Positions 46,015-56,515 are shown, numbered from the stretch's first letter. The stretch: DNA of 64,000 nucleotides from Inia geoffrensis (GCA_036417435.1 CM070907.1:58264001-58328000); one strand, 5' to 3'. Translations and numbers: made by a program. Notes: generated by a model not told the origin, from the letters alone.

Positions 46015-46225
46015 CATTTATGCAATGTTTCCTATGCGTCAGGCACTGTGCTAAGTCCTGTGCATGCATCTCACTGAATTCTCACCATACTACATACTTG
46101 GTACCGCTTTCATGCACATTTACCAGATGAAGATGGTGAAGCATAGACAGCCAAGCTGCCCAAGGACCCAGAGCTGGCATCAGACTCAGGACAAGAACCT
46201 GTGTAATCCACCCTGTAGCCCATGC
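46015..46225 (-). mobile_element. MIR, minus strand
   Basis: 'gcgtcaggcactgtgctaagtcctgtgc', 'ctcactgaattctcaccatactac', 'ttaccagatgaagatgg' and 'ctgcccaaggacccagagctgg' follow the reverse-complement MIR order. Confidence 0.82.
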
Positions 46226-46965
46226 TCTTCATTCCAGCGTTGAATTCCTTCCACAGAGGACATGACTGGCTTCTACAGACAGAGCCCATGTGGCATGTCA
46301 TGATTTTTAGCTGTTGGCGGACGATAGTAAAAGATAGACCTTTGACCTGCATGGAAGGAACTTTTTCAAGTGGCACAGGTGGAGTGATAGTTGACCCAAA
46401 AAGAAAATATGATCAAAACACCAATACTTGGCAGTGAGGGACATTTATGTTGTCAAATAATACATGTATATTGGATTTTACTTTTCATGTCAGTCTAAAG
46501 ACCCAATATAGAAAGTGTGAATATGGTTACCAAAATACAAATGTCATCAGCCTTGGTGGGGAAGAAAAGAAGTCATCCCAGAAGATGGGAACAAGAAGGT
46601 GAGAAGGAGACAGGAGGCACACAACATTGGGAGAGGTGAGGGGGTTCTTGAGAGACTATCTGAAGTAAATGAAAGAAGAAAGGTCAAACTATTTGACTTA
46701 ATTGAATACAACTGAGACGTTGAACAATTAGCTGTAAAAATTAGGCTGGGGTAATGGAGTTATGGAAATTTAGATAATCTTTCCACATAAGAAATCAATA
46801 GATGTATTGAATCAAGAAAAACTTGTCTAATTGTATTATTTGGACTTAGAATAGTAATTACCATAAATATTGATTAAATGGTTAAAAATATGGGAAATAG
46901 AACACAGTCATGGAGAGTACAGAGAGCAGTGGGACCAGAGAACTCGTACTTAATTGTCTAAGTCA
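46226..46965. other. Unique sequence, nothing recognised
   Basis: No repeat, RNA gene or exon-like frame was recognised. Confidence 0.5.
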
Positions 46966-46969
46966 CACA

Positions 46970-47060
46970 ATTTACATGTGTGCATGTGTTTATACATATA
47001 TATGTGTATGTGCATATATATATATATATACTTATATATGTATATACACACTCATATATA
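46970..47060. repeat. (TG)/(TA) mixed microsatellite
   Basis: 'catgtgtgcatgtg' passes into 'acatatatatgtgtatgtgcatatatatatatatata' and later 'tatatgtatatacacac'. It is self-complementary and probably length-variable. Confidence 0.9.
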
Positions 47061-47495
47061 TTAACACATATAATTCTAATGTATATATCATCCATTAATT
47101 ATTCAATTAAAAATTAAGGGGGGAAATCATTAAAAGACATAATACATGAAAGCTCCTGCCCATATATTTCTTCACTCAAATATCCTGACATCATGATGAA
47201 ACCCTTAATTTTCTTCTCATGTTGGAAATAAGATAACACAGAGCTCAGTTTTGAACCCAAGTCCATTTGACTCTACACCCTGTGCTATTAACCATGACAC
47301 TATATATTATAAACTCTTGATTTCCTCTGTTTTTGCCTCATTTATTTTCTACACCATTTTGCCATCCTGAAGCTAACTCCTTGTCTGGCTTCATATCTAA
47401 GTATTTATTAGTCCATCTTTCAATTTAGTTTTGTGAGTCTGCTTTCTGATAAGGGTTTTGGCAAGAGTCTAGTTCCAAGATACCCATATAAACTC
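47061..47495. other. Mostly unassigned, MIR scrap inside
   Basis: A minus-strand MIR end is visible at 47220-47305 ('ttttgaacccaagtccatttgactctacaccctgtgctatt'). The rest is unrecognised. Confidence 0.5.
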
Positions 47496-47499
47496 TTTT

Positions 47500-47600
47500 T
47501 TAAATTAATATTTCATTGAGGTAACATTGGTTTATAACACTATATGTTTCACATATAAACAAAATGTTTCCATTACACTTAAAAATAAATCAAATTTAAA
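47500..47600 (-). mobile_element. L1 3' UTR end, minus strand
   Basis: 'atatttcattgaggtaacattggtttataacactatatg' is the reverse complement of an old L1 3' terminus. Confidence 0.75.
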
Positions 47601-47639
47601 TAAAGTCCCTACATCAGCCTTTATGAAGGTCCCCCTATC

Positions 47640-48345
47640 TTTTTAACCTCCTCTCACACCACTCTTCACTCTATATTTCAGCAGCATCAGCTTCATACTG
47701 CCCAAATACTCCAATTTACTCTGATTTTGTTGACCTTACCTAGAATTCTCTTCCCACAGATCTTTATGTGGCTGGCTCGCTCTTTAGTTCAGGTCTTGTT
47801 TAAAATTAACCTTCTTCAAGGGCTTCCCTGGTGGTACAGTGGTTGAGAGTCCGCCTGCCAATGCAGGGGACACGGGTTCGTGCCCCGGTCTGGGAAGATC
47901 CCACATGCCGTGGAGCGGCTGGGCCCATGAGCCATGGCCGCTGAGCCTGCAAGTCCGGAGCCTGTGCTCCACAACAGGAGAGGACACAACAGTGAGAGGC
48001 CCGCGTACCGCAAAAAAAAAAAAAAAAAAAAATTAACCTTCTTTGAGAGGCTTCCCTTGACTACTCCATCTCAAGTAGCAATTCTCAAACATGATCATCC
48101 TTTTCTTTATTCCATTATATTGTTTCTCTGTAAATGATATTTTTTTTTATCATTTATGTGCTGTTGTCCTCCTCTGCCTTGTAATATCCAAGAATGTGTG
48201 GCCTTGTCTGCATTCTTATTTAACAAGAATCTAGAACAATTCCTCTATAATCCCCAGAATTTAGAGCAGTGCCTCTATAAATATTTGCCATATGAAGACC
48301 TCTGAATATGTGTTGAATGAATTAATAAACAAACTACTCACATCC
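47640..48345 (+). mobile_element. L2 LINE, 3' part, split by a CHR-2 SINE
   Basis: 'ctgattttgttgaccttacctagaattctcttcccac', 'tctttagttcaggtcttg', then after the SINE 'gaggcttcccttgactactcc', 'atttatgtgctgttgtcc' and 'agagcagtgcctctataaatatttgcc' give the L2 3' end. The SINE interrupts it at 47820. Confidence 0.8.
47820..48028 (+). mobile_element. CHR-2 SINE nested in L2
   Basis: A complete near-consensus copy with a poly(A) tail. The direct repeat 'aaaattaaccttctt' is at 47802-47816 and 48029-48043, with a few extra bases ('caa') between the left copy and the SINE head. Confidence 0.96.
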
Positions 48346-48389
48346 AGTGGAATGATGGATATGATTTTTTTTAACAAACAAGCAGATCA

Positions 48390-49800
48390 TTCTTGGATTG
48401 GAAGAATCAACATTGTGAAAATGACTCTACTACCCAAAGCAATCTATAGATTCAATGCAATCCCTATCAAACTACCACTGGCATTTTTCACAGAACTAGA
48501 ACAAAAAATTTCACAATTTGTATGGAAACACAAAAGACCCCGAATAGCTAAAGCAATCTTGAGAGCGAAAAACGGAGCTGGAGGAATCAGGCTCCCTGAC
48601 TTCAGACTATACTACAACGCTACAGTAATCAAGACAGTATGGTCCTGGCACAAAAACAGAACGATAGATCAATGGAACAGAATAGAAAGCCCAGAGATAA
48701 ACCCACGCACATATGGACACCTTATCTTTGATAATGGTGGCAGGAATATACAGTGGAGAAAGGACAGCCTCTTCAATAAGTGGTGCTGGGAAAACTGGAC
48801 AGCTACATGTAAAAGTATGAGCTTAGATCACTCCCTAACACCATACACAAAAATAAGCTCAAAATGGATTAAAGACCTAAATGTAAGGCCAGAAACTATC
48901 AAACTTTTAGAGGAAAACATAGGCAGAACACTCTATGACATAAATCACAGCAAGATCCTTTTTGACCCACCTCCTAGAGCAATGGAAATAAAAACAAAAA
49001 TAAACAAATGGGACCTAATGAAACTTCAAAGCTTTTGCACAGCAAAGGAAACCATAAACAAGACCAAAAGACAACCCTCAGAATGGGAGAAAATATTTGC
49101 AAATGAAGCAACTGACAAAGGATTAATCTCCAAAATTTACAAGCAGCTTATGCAGCTCAATAACAGAAAAACAAACAACCCAATCCAAAAATGGGCAGAA
49201 GACCTAAATAAACATTTCTCCAAAGAAGATATGCAGACTGCCAACAAACACATGAAAGAATGCTCAACATCATTAATCATTAGAGAAATGCAAATCAAAA
49301 CTACAATGAGATATCATCTCACACCAGTTAGAATGGCCATCATCAAAAAATCGAGAAACAATAAATGCTGGAGAGGGTGTGGACAAAAGGGAACCCTCTT
49401 GCACTGCTGGTGGGAATGTGAATTGGTTCAGCCACTATGGAGAACAGTTTGGAGGTTCCTTAAAAAACTAAAAATAGAACTACCATATGACCCAGCAATC
49501 CCACTACTGGGCATATACCCTGAGAAAACCAAAATTGAAAAAGAGGCGTGTACCAAAATGTTCATCGCAGCTCTATTTACAATAGCCCCGAGATGGAAAC
49601 AACCTAAGTGCCCATCGTCAGATGAATGGATAAAGAAGATGTGGCACATATACACAATGGAATATTACTCAGCGTTAAAAAGAAACGAAATTGAGCTATT
49701 TGTAATGAGGTGGATAGACCTCGAGTCTGTCATACAGAGTGAAGTAAGTCAGAAAGACAAAGACAAATACCGTATGCTAACACATATATATGGAATTTAA
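48390..49800 (+). pseudogene. L1 ORF2 C-terminal fragment, frame intact
   Basis: About 470 codons encode the part of ORF2 protein after the RT active site. It begins '[16 protein letters not shown]', continues through '[14 protein letters not shown]' and ends at a normal stop at 49798-49800. The C-terminal motif C-x3-C-x7-H-x4-C is complete, at about residues 359-376 of a frame that opens at 48292. Endonuclease and RT catalytic residues are missing because of 5' truncation, so it cannot retrotranspose. The open frame extends 98 bases upstream into flanking DNA by chance, giving 502 codons in all. Confidence 0.95.
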
Positions 49801-50186
49801 GAAAAAAAAAATGTTATGAAGAACCTAGGGGTAAGACAGGAATAAAGACACAGACCTACTGGAGAACGGACTTGAGGATATGGGGAGGGGGAGGGGTGAG
49901 CTATGGGAGGGCGAGGGAGGGGCATGGACATATATATACTAACAAACGTAAGGTAAATAGCTAATGGGAAGCAGCCGCTTGGCACAGGGATATCAGCTCG
50001 GCGCTTTGTGACTGCCTGGAGGGGTGGGATAGGGAGAGAAGGAAGGAGGGAGACGCAAGAGGGAAGAAATATGTGAACGTCTGTATATATATAACTGATT
50101 CACTTTGTTATAAAGTAGAAACTGACACACTATTGTAGAGCAATTTTAACCCAATAAAGATGTTAAAAAAAAAAAAAAAAAAAAAA
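48390..50186 (+). mobile_element. Young 5'-truncated L1 LINE
   Basis: L1 sequence begins inside ORF2 at 'ttcttggattggaagaatc' and continues through an unbroken ORF2 C-terminus, a complete 3' UTR with a G-rich 'gatatggggagggggagggg' tract (49880-49900), 'aataaagatg' near 50153, and about 25 A. The perfect direct repeat 'aaacaagcagatca' is at 48376-48389 and 50187-50200. It is the least decayed L1 in the window. Confidence 0.98.
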
Positions 50187-50200
50187 AAACAAGCAGATCA

Positions 50201-50500
50201 ACATCACCAAGAAAAATGAGCATCAACATCAACACCATCACCTTTCTTGCTTTCTTCTAAAGAGCTATCTCTGGCAACTGACCCACAAACTATCTCCCTC
50301 CCTGTAACAGCAGCCAGGGGTGACAGTCCCTCAAGGAACTGGACATCCCCTATAGGGTAATAAACATTTCTCAGTAAGATCCATCATCATCAAAGACTGC
50401 AAACCCTGCCTCCAGCAAATCCTGCAGCTGACATTGATCTATGTTAATTAAAGAAATTCATAAATGCAACAGCAATTCAACTGCCTCTTGTCTCTCTGCA
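50201..50500. other. Unique sequence, nothing recognised
   Basis: No gene or repeat was recognised, apart from a short 'catcaacatcaacaccatcacc' stretch next to the L1 duplication. Confidence 0.5.
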
Positions 50501-50502
50501 AG

Positions 50503-50705
50503 GCTTTCTTTTCTTTATTCCTTCTTTTTTTCTCTTTTCTCTTCCTCTATCCCTCTCTATCCCCTTTCCCCTCCTTCTTTCCTTCCTTTCTTTTCTTTGT
50601 TTCCTTTCTTTCTTTCCTTTTTCTCCTTTCTTTCTTTTTTTCTTTCTTTCTTTTTCTTTTTCATTCCCTTCTTCCTTTCCTTTCCTCCTTTCTTTTACCT
50701 CTTTG
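50503..50705. repeat. Polypyrimidine (CTTT)n-type tract, about 200 bp
   Basis: Almost pure C/T on the plus strand, with CTTT, CCTT and TTTCTTT units and few purines. The Phe/Ser/Leu-rich frames on the plus strand and Lys/Glu/Arg-rich frames on the minus strand are composition artefacts. Such tracts can adopt triplex structures. Confidence 0.95.
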
Positions 50706-50894
50706 TTTGGTAACTGCAATGTTACATTATATAAATCATGCCCGTGATTCCATTTAGCAATGTGCATATTTATATTTCCCAAATGAGAACAGCATCACCA
50801 TATTCACTTTGCCAAGAGCAAGATTCAAGATTGAAGATGCTAGGAGCTACTACTCTTTTCAAGATGGGGATTGCCAGCCATATATACATATTTT

Positions 50895-51598
50895 AAAATG
50901 GATCTTTATTGCAGTATAATTGCTTCACAATACTGTGTTAGTTTCTGTTGTACACAAAAGTGAATCGGCCATATGCATACACATGTCCCCATATCCCCTC
51001 CTTCTTAAGACTCCCTCCCATCCTCCCTATCCCACCCCTCTAGGTGGTCACAAAGCACTGAGCAGATCTCCCTGTGCTATGCGGCTGCTTCCCACTAGCC
51101 AACTATTTTACATTGGGTAGTGTATATGTGTCAATGCTATTCTCACTTTGCCCCAGCTTCCCCCTCCCACCCCAAGTCCTCAAGTCCATTCTCTATGTCT
51201 ACATCTTTATTCCTGCCCTGCAATTAGGTTCCTCAGTACCTTTTCTTTTCTTTTTTTTTTTTTTAGATTCCATATATATGCGTTAGCATACGATATTTGT
51301 TTTTCTCTTTCTGACTTACTTCACTCTGTATGACAGACTCTAGGTCCACCACCTCACTACAAATAACTCAGTTTCATTTCTTTTTATGGCTGAGTAATAT
51401 TCCATTGTATATATGCGCCACATCTTCTTTATCCATTCATCTGTCAATGGACATTTAGGTTGGTTCCATGTCCTGCCTATTGTAAATAGTGCTGCATTGA
51501 AAATTGTGGTACATGTCTCTTTTTGAATTATGGTTTTCTCAGGGCATATGCCCAGTAATGGGATTGCTGGGGCACATGGTAGTTCCATTTTTAGTTCA
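50895..51598 (-). mobile_element. L1 LINE, 5'-truncated 3' part, minus strand
   Basis: Read on the minus strand it runs from the end of ORF2 through the 3' UTR ('gggaagcagccgcatagcacaggg') to 'tgcaataaagatccatttt' near 50895. Plus-strand landmarks are 'cctctaggtggtcacaaagcactgagcag' and 'tggctgagtaatattccattg'. The open frame at 51340-51669 is ORF2 C-terminus that runs on into flanking MIR. Confidence 0.93.
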
Positions 51599-51599
51599 A

Positions 51600-51735
51600 A
51601 TCCTTGTTCCTCTGCTTCCTCCTGTGTGATCTTAAGTAAACAAATATACTTTGGTTTATCAGTTTCCACATCTGTAAAATGGGAATATTAATACCTCAAA
51701 CTATTCTTGAGAGAGTTAGATGTGAGAATATTATC
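51600..51735 (+). mobile_element. MIR, plus strand
   Basis: 'cctgtgtgatcttaagtaaaca', 'cagtttccacatctgtaaaatgggaatattaatacc' is a well-preserved MIR core. The L1 truncation point abuts it. Confidence 0.82.
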
Positions 51736-51739
51736 CACC

Positions 51740-51950
51740 ATAGTACTAGGCATGGCATCCTACATATATTTCATACAGCCCTCACAATACTGCCACGAAC
51801 ACTCTGGGTGATGGATTTTACCATCTGTTGCATAAATGAGGCAGTGGAGGTTCAGAGTAGTTAAGGGACAGTTCTAAGCAGTACAGTCAGAATTTGAACC
51901 CAAGCCTTTTTTAGTGATTCTGCAGTCCAGGTTCTGAATGCTGCTTCCCT
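51740..51950 (-). mobile_element. MIR, minus strand
   Basis: 'gcatcctacatatatttcatacagccctcacaatac', 'taaatgaggcagtggaggttcagag' and 'cagaatttgaacccaagcc' follow the reverse-complement MIR order. With the preceding plus-strand MIR it forms an inverted pair. Confidence 0.78.
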
Positions 51951-52365
51951 TTGCAGAGGGGGCCTCTGAGTGAAAGCAAAGGTGCTGCCTCCCTCCACTG
52001 GTCCCCACATTGAGCACGGCCCCCTGGTAAGTGATGGAGTGACTACGTATTTATAATCCCATAGTTATGGCCTGTAGGTAGTGAAGTGAATTCAGAAAAC
52101 ATACAAACAAACCCACTGCTGATGCTGCTTTCATAATTGAGGACAAGAAGTTAATTGGAAAATAGAAGCTTTGACAAAGATCATCCAAGTTGTGGCGAAG
52201 TAAGCACTTGAATATATTTTATTTACTTTATGTGAAATTCCCTTTTTCAATGAAAAGGATTTCCCTATGGCCTTATTATTTTTTTATCTGTATTGAAACA
52301 ACACAGAAGAAAGAAAAGATATGGTGGGAAGATCCAGGGGCTAAATTGTGTTAGATGACAGTGCC
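51951..52365. other. Unique sequence, nothing recognised
   Basis: No gene or repeat was recognised. Confidence 0.5.
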
Positions 52366-52369
52366 ATCC

Positions 52370-53160
52370 AAAAATCCTCCCTCTTTCTCTACCTACCCAG
52401 TCCATCTCAAAAGCTGCTGTTTCTCTGTTCTAAACCTCTCCAGAATCCAAGCCCTTCTTCTCACACCCACAGTAATTATTTAATCCTCCAAATACATTTT
52501 AACTGCTACGTAACTCCTCTGCTTGCCTCTCACTGGAGCCCATTTAGTCCTTTTGCCACTGAAACACAGGTAATTTTTCTCAAAGACAAAACTGACCATG
52601 TCACTGCTTTACTTGCAAGCCTTGAGGAGGTCCAGCTGTGGAAATGATGTAAAGCACATTCCTCAGGAAGGCAAAAGAAGACCCTAGGTTTTGTCTCAAC
52701 ATACTTTTTCCCGCCTATCTCACACTTGTACCCTCAATATTCAACACTCCAGCAGCATCCAACTCTGTGTAGTTCCCAGGACATGTGAGGTAATTTCACA
52801 TCTTCATGACTTGGCCATACTCCAATTTGCCTGGGATATATAGGTAATCTTGCTCAATTTTGTATGCTATTATTTATCTTCCAGGACATATCTTAAATGC
52901 CACTCATTTAACTTTCCCAGGAGAATCCATCAATACTTTCTTTATGTGACTATCTCACTTGTTATATATCATAGATACAGTACTTAACAGTACTCCATTG
53001 TGATTGTTTGTTTACACATTTATTGCTCCAAGGAGAGCGGACTCCTTGGGGCAGAGGTAACGTCTTATGTATGTTTGTACCCATGACAGATAGGACAGGG
53101 TCAGGCACAGAGTAGATCTCACCAGTAAATACCTTGCACATGAATAAATATTTAAGGGTA
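52370..53160 (+). mobile_element. L2 LINE, 3' part
   Basis: 'cgtaactcctctgcttgcctctcactgg', 'ctcaaagacaaaactgaccatgtcactgctttacttg', 'caggacatatcttaaatgccactcatt' and 'gacagataggacagggtcaggcacagagtagatc' run in the L2 order to its 'aataaatattt' end. The 99-codon frame at 52348-52647 falls in this element. Confidence 0.85.
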
Positions 53161-53184
53161 GAAGGTTGTTTCCAGCATACGACC

Positions 53185-53285
53185 AGACAATTTAATGACT
53201 GTGTATAATACACCAGACCCTGTGCTAAACTTTGGGGATACAACTGGGAACCAGCCAGCCATAATTTCACTGAGCTTAAATGCTA
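53185..53285 (+). repeat. Old dispersed repeat, family not named
   Basis: 'caccagaccctgtgctaaactttggggatacaactgggaacc' then 'cataatttcactgagcttaaatgc' matches the motif order of the copies near 2.6, 11.34, 23.45, 36.42 and 41.38 kb. Confidence 0.45.
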
Positions 53286-54335
53286 AAATTCTCACAAAAA
53301 TGCACACTTCCAGAGTTACTCATTAGATGATAGTTTTGGTGAATTTTCAGAAGCAACAGATCAGAAGCAGATGTGTAACAGAACAAATCTGTTCCTAGGT
53401 TACAATGTTGTCTCCGCCCACAAAGCAGTAGCAGAGCCATATAAACAATTTGCCTATCTGCTACCCTTTGAGAGATCTGGGAGTGGCTAGAAAAGGTCTA
53501 TTTCTTGACCAGAGTCATGGTTACAAGCATGCTCACCTTGTAATAGCTTATTAAGCTGTATATTGGGTTTATTGTTTTCTATATCTGTGATACATGTTAT
53601 ACTAAAAGTGTTAAAAAATGAAGAAAATCAAAAACAAACAAAAATTTCCAGATAGTGAGTGGAGAATCACTTTTAAAATTTCAGAGAGGACAGAGAGTAT
53701 GAGAAATAAAACAAAAACCAAAACATAAAAGCAAACAAACTTTGGAAGATGTTTCTAACCATGTTTATGTCTTAGAGCACAGAATAACATTTATGAAATA
53801 TGCCAGGGTAAATAGATAAAATTGTGGTCTGGAGTTCCACTTACTCCAGGTTTTCCGATTACTCAGAAGGCCAATGTCTTAGACCACCTGTGAGTTATTT
53901 GTAGCACAGCAGTTGAACACTGTTTTCTCATAGGACCTAGGGCCGTGCAAGAAATGAAGCTCGAGATTACAGACTGGGGGTGAGTTTCACTACTAATTGA
54001 ATGACTTTTCTAACATTGCTTTGTAGGGGCAAGGGAAGAAATATGTCTCTCATTCAGAAGTGCAGGACTCATCCTTCGACTGAGCGCTCAAAACTCACGT
54101 TCATTTCCATTTCAAACTGCCTCTTTCTCCCTTGAATTTGCCCAGTCTGATCTTCCAACACCCTTGTATTTCTTATTGAAACCATCTGCAAGCAGAAACA
54201 GGTAGGATCCTGGGATGGCAGCTGTTAAGGACTAGCATCAAAAAGAGAGCCTGTGGAGAGAAAGAGTTTAAAGAAACATCAATAGATGGGGTTCATAAGT
54301 GAAAGGTTTCAGAGTAAATAGGGCTTAGAGAATGG
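53286..54335. other. Unique sequence, nothing recognised
   Basis: About 1 kb without a recognised gene or repeat. Confidence 0.5.
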
Positions 54336-54339
54336 ATGA

Positions 54340-54432
54340 AGGTTTTAGAGAATAAGAAATAGGGAGAGAGGGAGGAAGGGCACAAGGGAAGAAGAAAGGA
54401 AAGAAGGATGGAGAGAAAGAAGAAAGGAAGAA
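54340..54432. repeat. Polypurine GA-rich tract
   Basis: Nearly all A/G on the plus strand, with GGAA, GAAA and GAGG units. It is the mirror composition of the pyrimidine tract near 50.6 kb. Confidence 0.88.
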
Positions 54433-54489
54433 TGTATAAAGACTATTCCTCTGTGACTGTGGAGATGTTGATATACCACCTCTAAAGAA

Positions 54490-54620
54490 TAAGGTAGATT
54501 TCGGTTCCATCTCAGCTTTCCCCTTAGCTGCTTCTGTTATTTTGGAAAAATTACCCAAGCTCTCTGATCTTTGGTTTCCATCTGAAGACTGGATATAGCT
54601 ATAGTGTTTTATTACATTTT
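54490..54620 (+). mobile_element. MIR, plus strand
   Basis: 'ggttccatctcagctttccccttagctgc', 'ggaaaaattacccaagctctctgatctttggtttccatctgaagactgg' matches the MIR core. Confidence 0.72.
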
Positions 54621-55270
54621 TGTTGATGTTAAAAATCATGGCATGTTTGTAATGCTTAATGCAGTGTACTTAAGACATATTAGTTTCTATCACAATTTTG
54701 TTCCTTCTACACAAATTGACAAAATCCTAATTTATAGTAACTGCTCAAAGAAAGTTGTATAAATCATGAGATGAGTGAGTGAATGAAAAGATGCATTTAC
54801 ATATGTGGTAGTCCAAGAGTATCATCCTAGTAAGACTATGCAGGTCATTTCATGGAGTGAGAGGGGTGATTGAAAACCTAATGCCAAGATGTCTTTCTCT
54901 TTCAACCCTGGGCAAAGGACAGAGAGAGCATGGACAGATACATCCCACCTATAACTGAGTGTAGCCTGATGTACCAGCTATCTTCTCTGATCTTCCTCTC
55001 AATAGGCTAAAGCTCTAGTGACTGTAGTTTGACTGAGTCCATCTCTTCTATCTCGTGGGAAAGGAACTGGAGGTTAGGAAGGTGCTGTGCGTCCTTTATG
55101 AAGAGTTTGTGGCACAGACAGCGCTGGATTCAAAGATCAACACCTTCAAGTGTGTAACATGTTTATGATGCCACAGAATAAAGCCAAACTAGGATAAAGT
55201 ATCTCTTTCTGAAAGTGTTGGAATACATATAATTAGACGGTGTTAGACCTAGAAGGAACTTTAGAAATTA
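54621..55270. other. Unique sequence, nothing recognised
   Basis: No gene or confident repeat was recognised. Confidence 0.5.
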
Positions 55271-55274
55271 TCTA

Positions 55275-55400
55275 GAGTTCTAGGCAAATTTTCAAACTTG
55301 AATACCTGTTAGAATCACCTGGGTAACCCCACACTACAAGAATTGAATTAGAATCTCTGAGGGTAAGGCTTAGGTGTAGGTAAATTCAATACATGCCTAA
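55275..55400 (+). mobile_element. MER5A-like hAT DNA transposon fragment
   Basis: 'attttcaaacttgaatacctgttagaatcacctgggtaa', then 'attagaatctctgagggtaaggcttaggtg' follows the MER5A order. These are non-autonomous hAT-Charlie remnants. The SINE begins right after it. Confidence 0.7.
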
Positions 55401-55412
55401 GTATTGTTTTTT

Positions 55413-55690
55413 TTAATAAATTTATTTACTTATTTATTTTTGCTGTGTTTCTGCGCGAGGGCTTTCTCTAGGTGCGGCAAGCGGGGGCCACTCTTCATCG
55501 CGGCACGCGGGCCTCTCACTGTTGTGGCCTCTCCCATTGCGGAGCACAGGCTCCGGACGCACAGGCTCAGCAGCCATGGCTCACGGGCCCAGTTGCTTCT
55601 TGGCATGTGGGATCCTCCCAGACCAGGGCACGAACCCGTGTCCCCTGCATCGGCAGGCGGACTCTCAACCACTGCGCCACCAGGGAAGCC
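55413..55690 (-). mobile_element. Mosaic CHR-2/CHR-1 SINE with 3' extension
   Basis: Minus orientation, ending 'gccaccagggaagccc', with a CHR-2-type body (55505-55690). Where ordinary CHR-2 would end in poly(A), about 60 more bases follow that match the CHR-1-type 3' end ('ctttctctaggtgcggcaagcgggggccactcttcatcg'), and only then the A-rich tail. The perfect direct repeat 'ctaagtattgtttttt' is at 55397-55412 and 55691-55706, so the whole unit inserted as one piece. Confidence 0.93.
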
Positions 55691-55706
55691 CTAAGTATTG
55701 TTTTTT

Positions 55707-55990
55707 AACTTTTTACATGAACTTTTCAGCCATATACCTAAGTTGAGATAATCGTATAATGTATCACTTAATTTACCAGTTGTTGACATTTTACTAGTCT
55801 TGTTTAATCTATCATTACTACTCAGTTTTTTTTTTTGCTAGATTATTTTAAAGAAAATCCAAGGGATAATATAATTTTATCCATGAATATGTTAGTACAA
55901 ATCTCTAACTGACAAGGAACTTTTAAGATATAATCATTATGCTATGTATTATCTCACAAAACTAACAATAGTGACCAGGTGACTCTACTG
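55707..55990. other. Old repeat remnant, unnamed
   Basis: 'gattattttaaagaaaatccaagggataatataattttatccatgaatatg' and 'taacaatagtgaccaggtg' recall an old dispersed mammalian repeat, possibly an L1 3' UTR, but I cannot assign it. Confidence 0.35.
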
Positions 55991-56029
55991 TACAGCCAAG
56001 TTTCAGATATGCAGATGGAGCCTAAACCT

Positions 56030-56125
56030 TCTTTTTTATAGATGAGGGACTGAAACTCAGAGAAGCCATGTACTATAAAGTAGACGATATGTCTAAAACT
56101 AGTATTCAGGCCTCCTGACTCTTAC
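56030..56125 (-). mobile_element. MIR fragment, minus strand
   Basis: 'atagatgagggactgaaactcagagaagccatg' then 'ctagtattcaggcctcctgactc' is the reverse-complement MIR core. Confidence 0.65.
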
Positions 56126-56319
56126 TTAATTGCTGAAGAAATGATTGTAGCAAGGAAAAGAAAAGTCCCCAATCATTTAAAAAAATGTTTTAAGATAATT
56201 AGCTCCTGAAAAATTAAACACCACCAATGAAGAGAACAAAGGTATCAAGAATAGCCCAATGGGATGGCAAAGAAAATGACAATGATGGGAATGTGTTAAA
56301 GGGCATAATAGGACAGGGT

Positions 56320-56515
56320 AGTAAGGTGTGAATGAGAAAACTTCTCTTTGAATCCTGCCTCTGCCTCATACCATGCCATTTTACAACATTCTCTTAGCTG
56401 CTCTGAGCCTCAGTTTCCTCTTCTGTGAAATAGAGATGATAATACTTGGCTTCATTTGGTGTTCTGAAGACAACATGGATTCATGGAGCGTGATATGCAC
56501 TTAACAAGAGTTAAG
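56320..56515 (+). mobile_element. MIR, plus strand
   Basis: 'tttgaatcctgcctctgcctc', 'gctgctctgagcctcagtttcctcttctgtgaaatagagatgataatac' and a distal 'cacttaacaagag' follow the MIR order closely. Confidence 0.85.

Noticed and set aside
48292..49800. A 502-codon frame as a host gene
   Set aside because: From 48390 on it is L1 ORF2 C-terminus inside an insertion with poly(A) and target duplication. The upstream part has no recognisable protein.
50441..50782. Frames of 90-101 codons rich in Phe/Ser/Leu or Lys/Glu/Arg
   Set aside because: They are translations of a polypyrimidine/polypurine tract.
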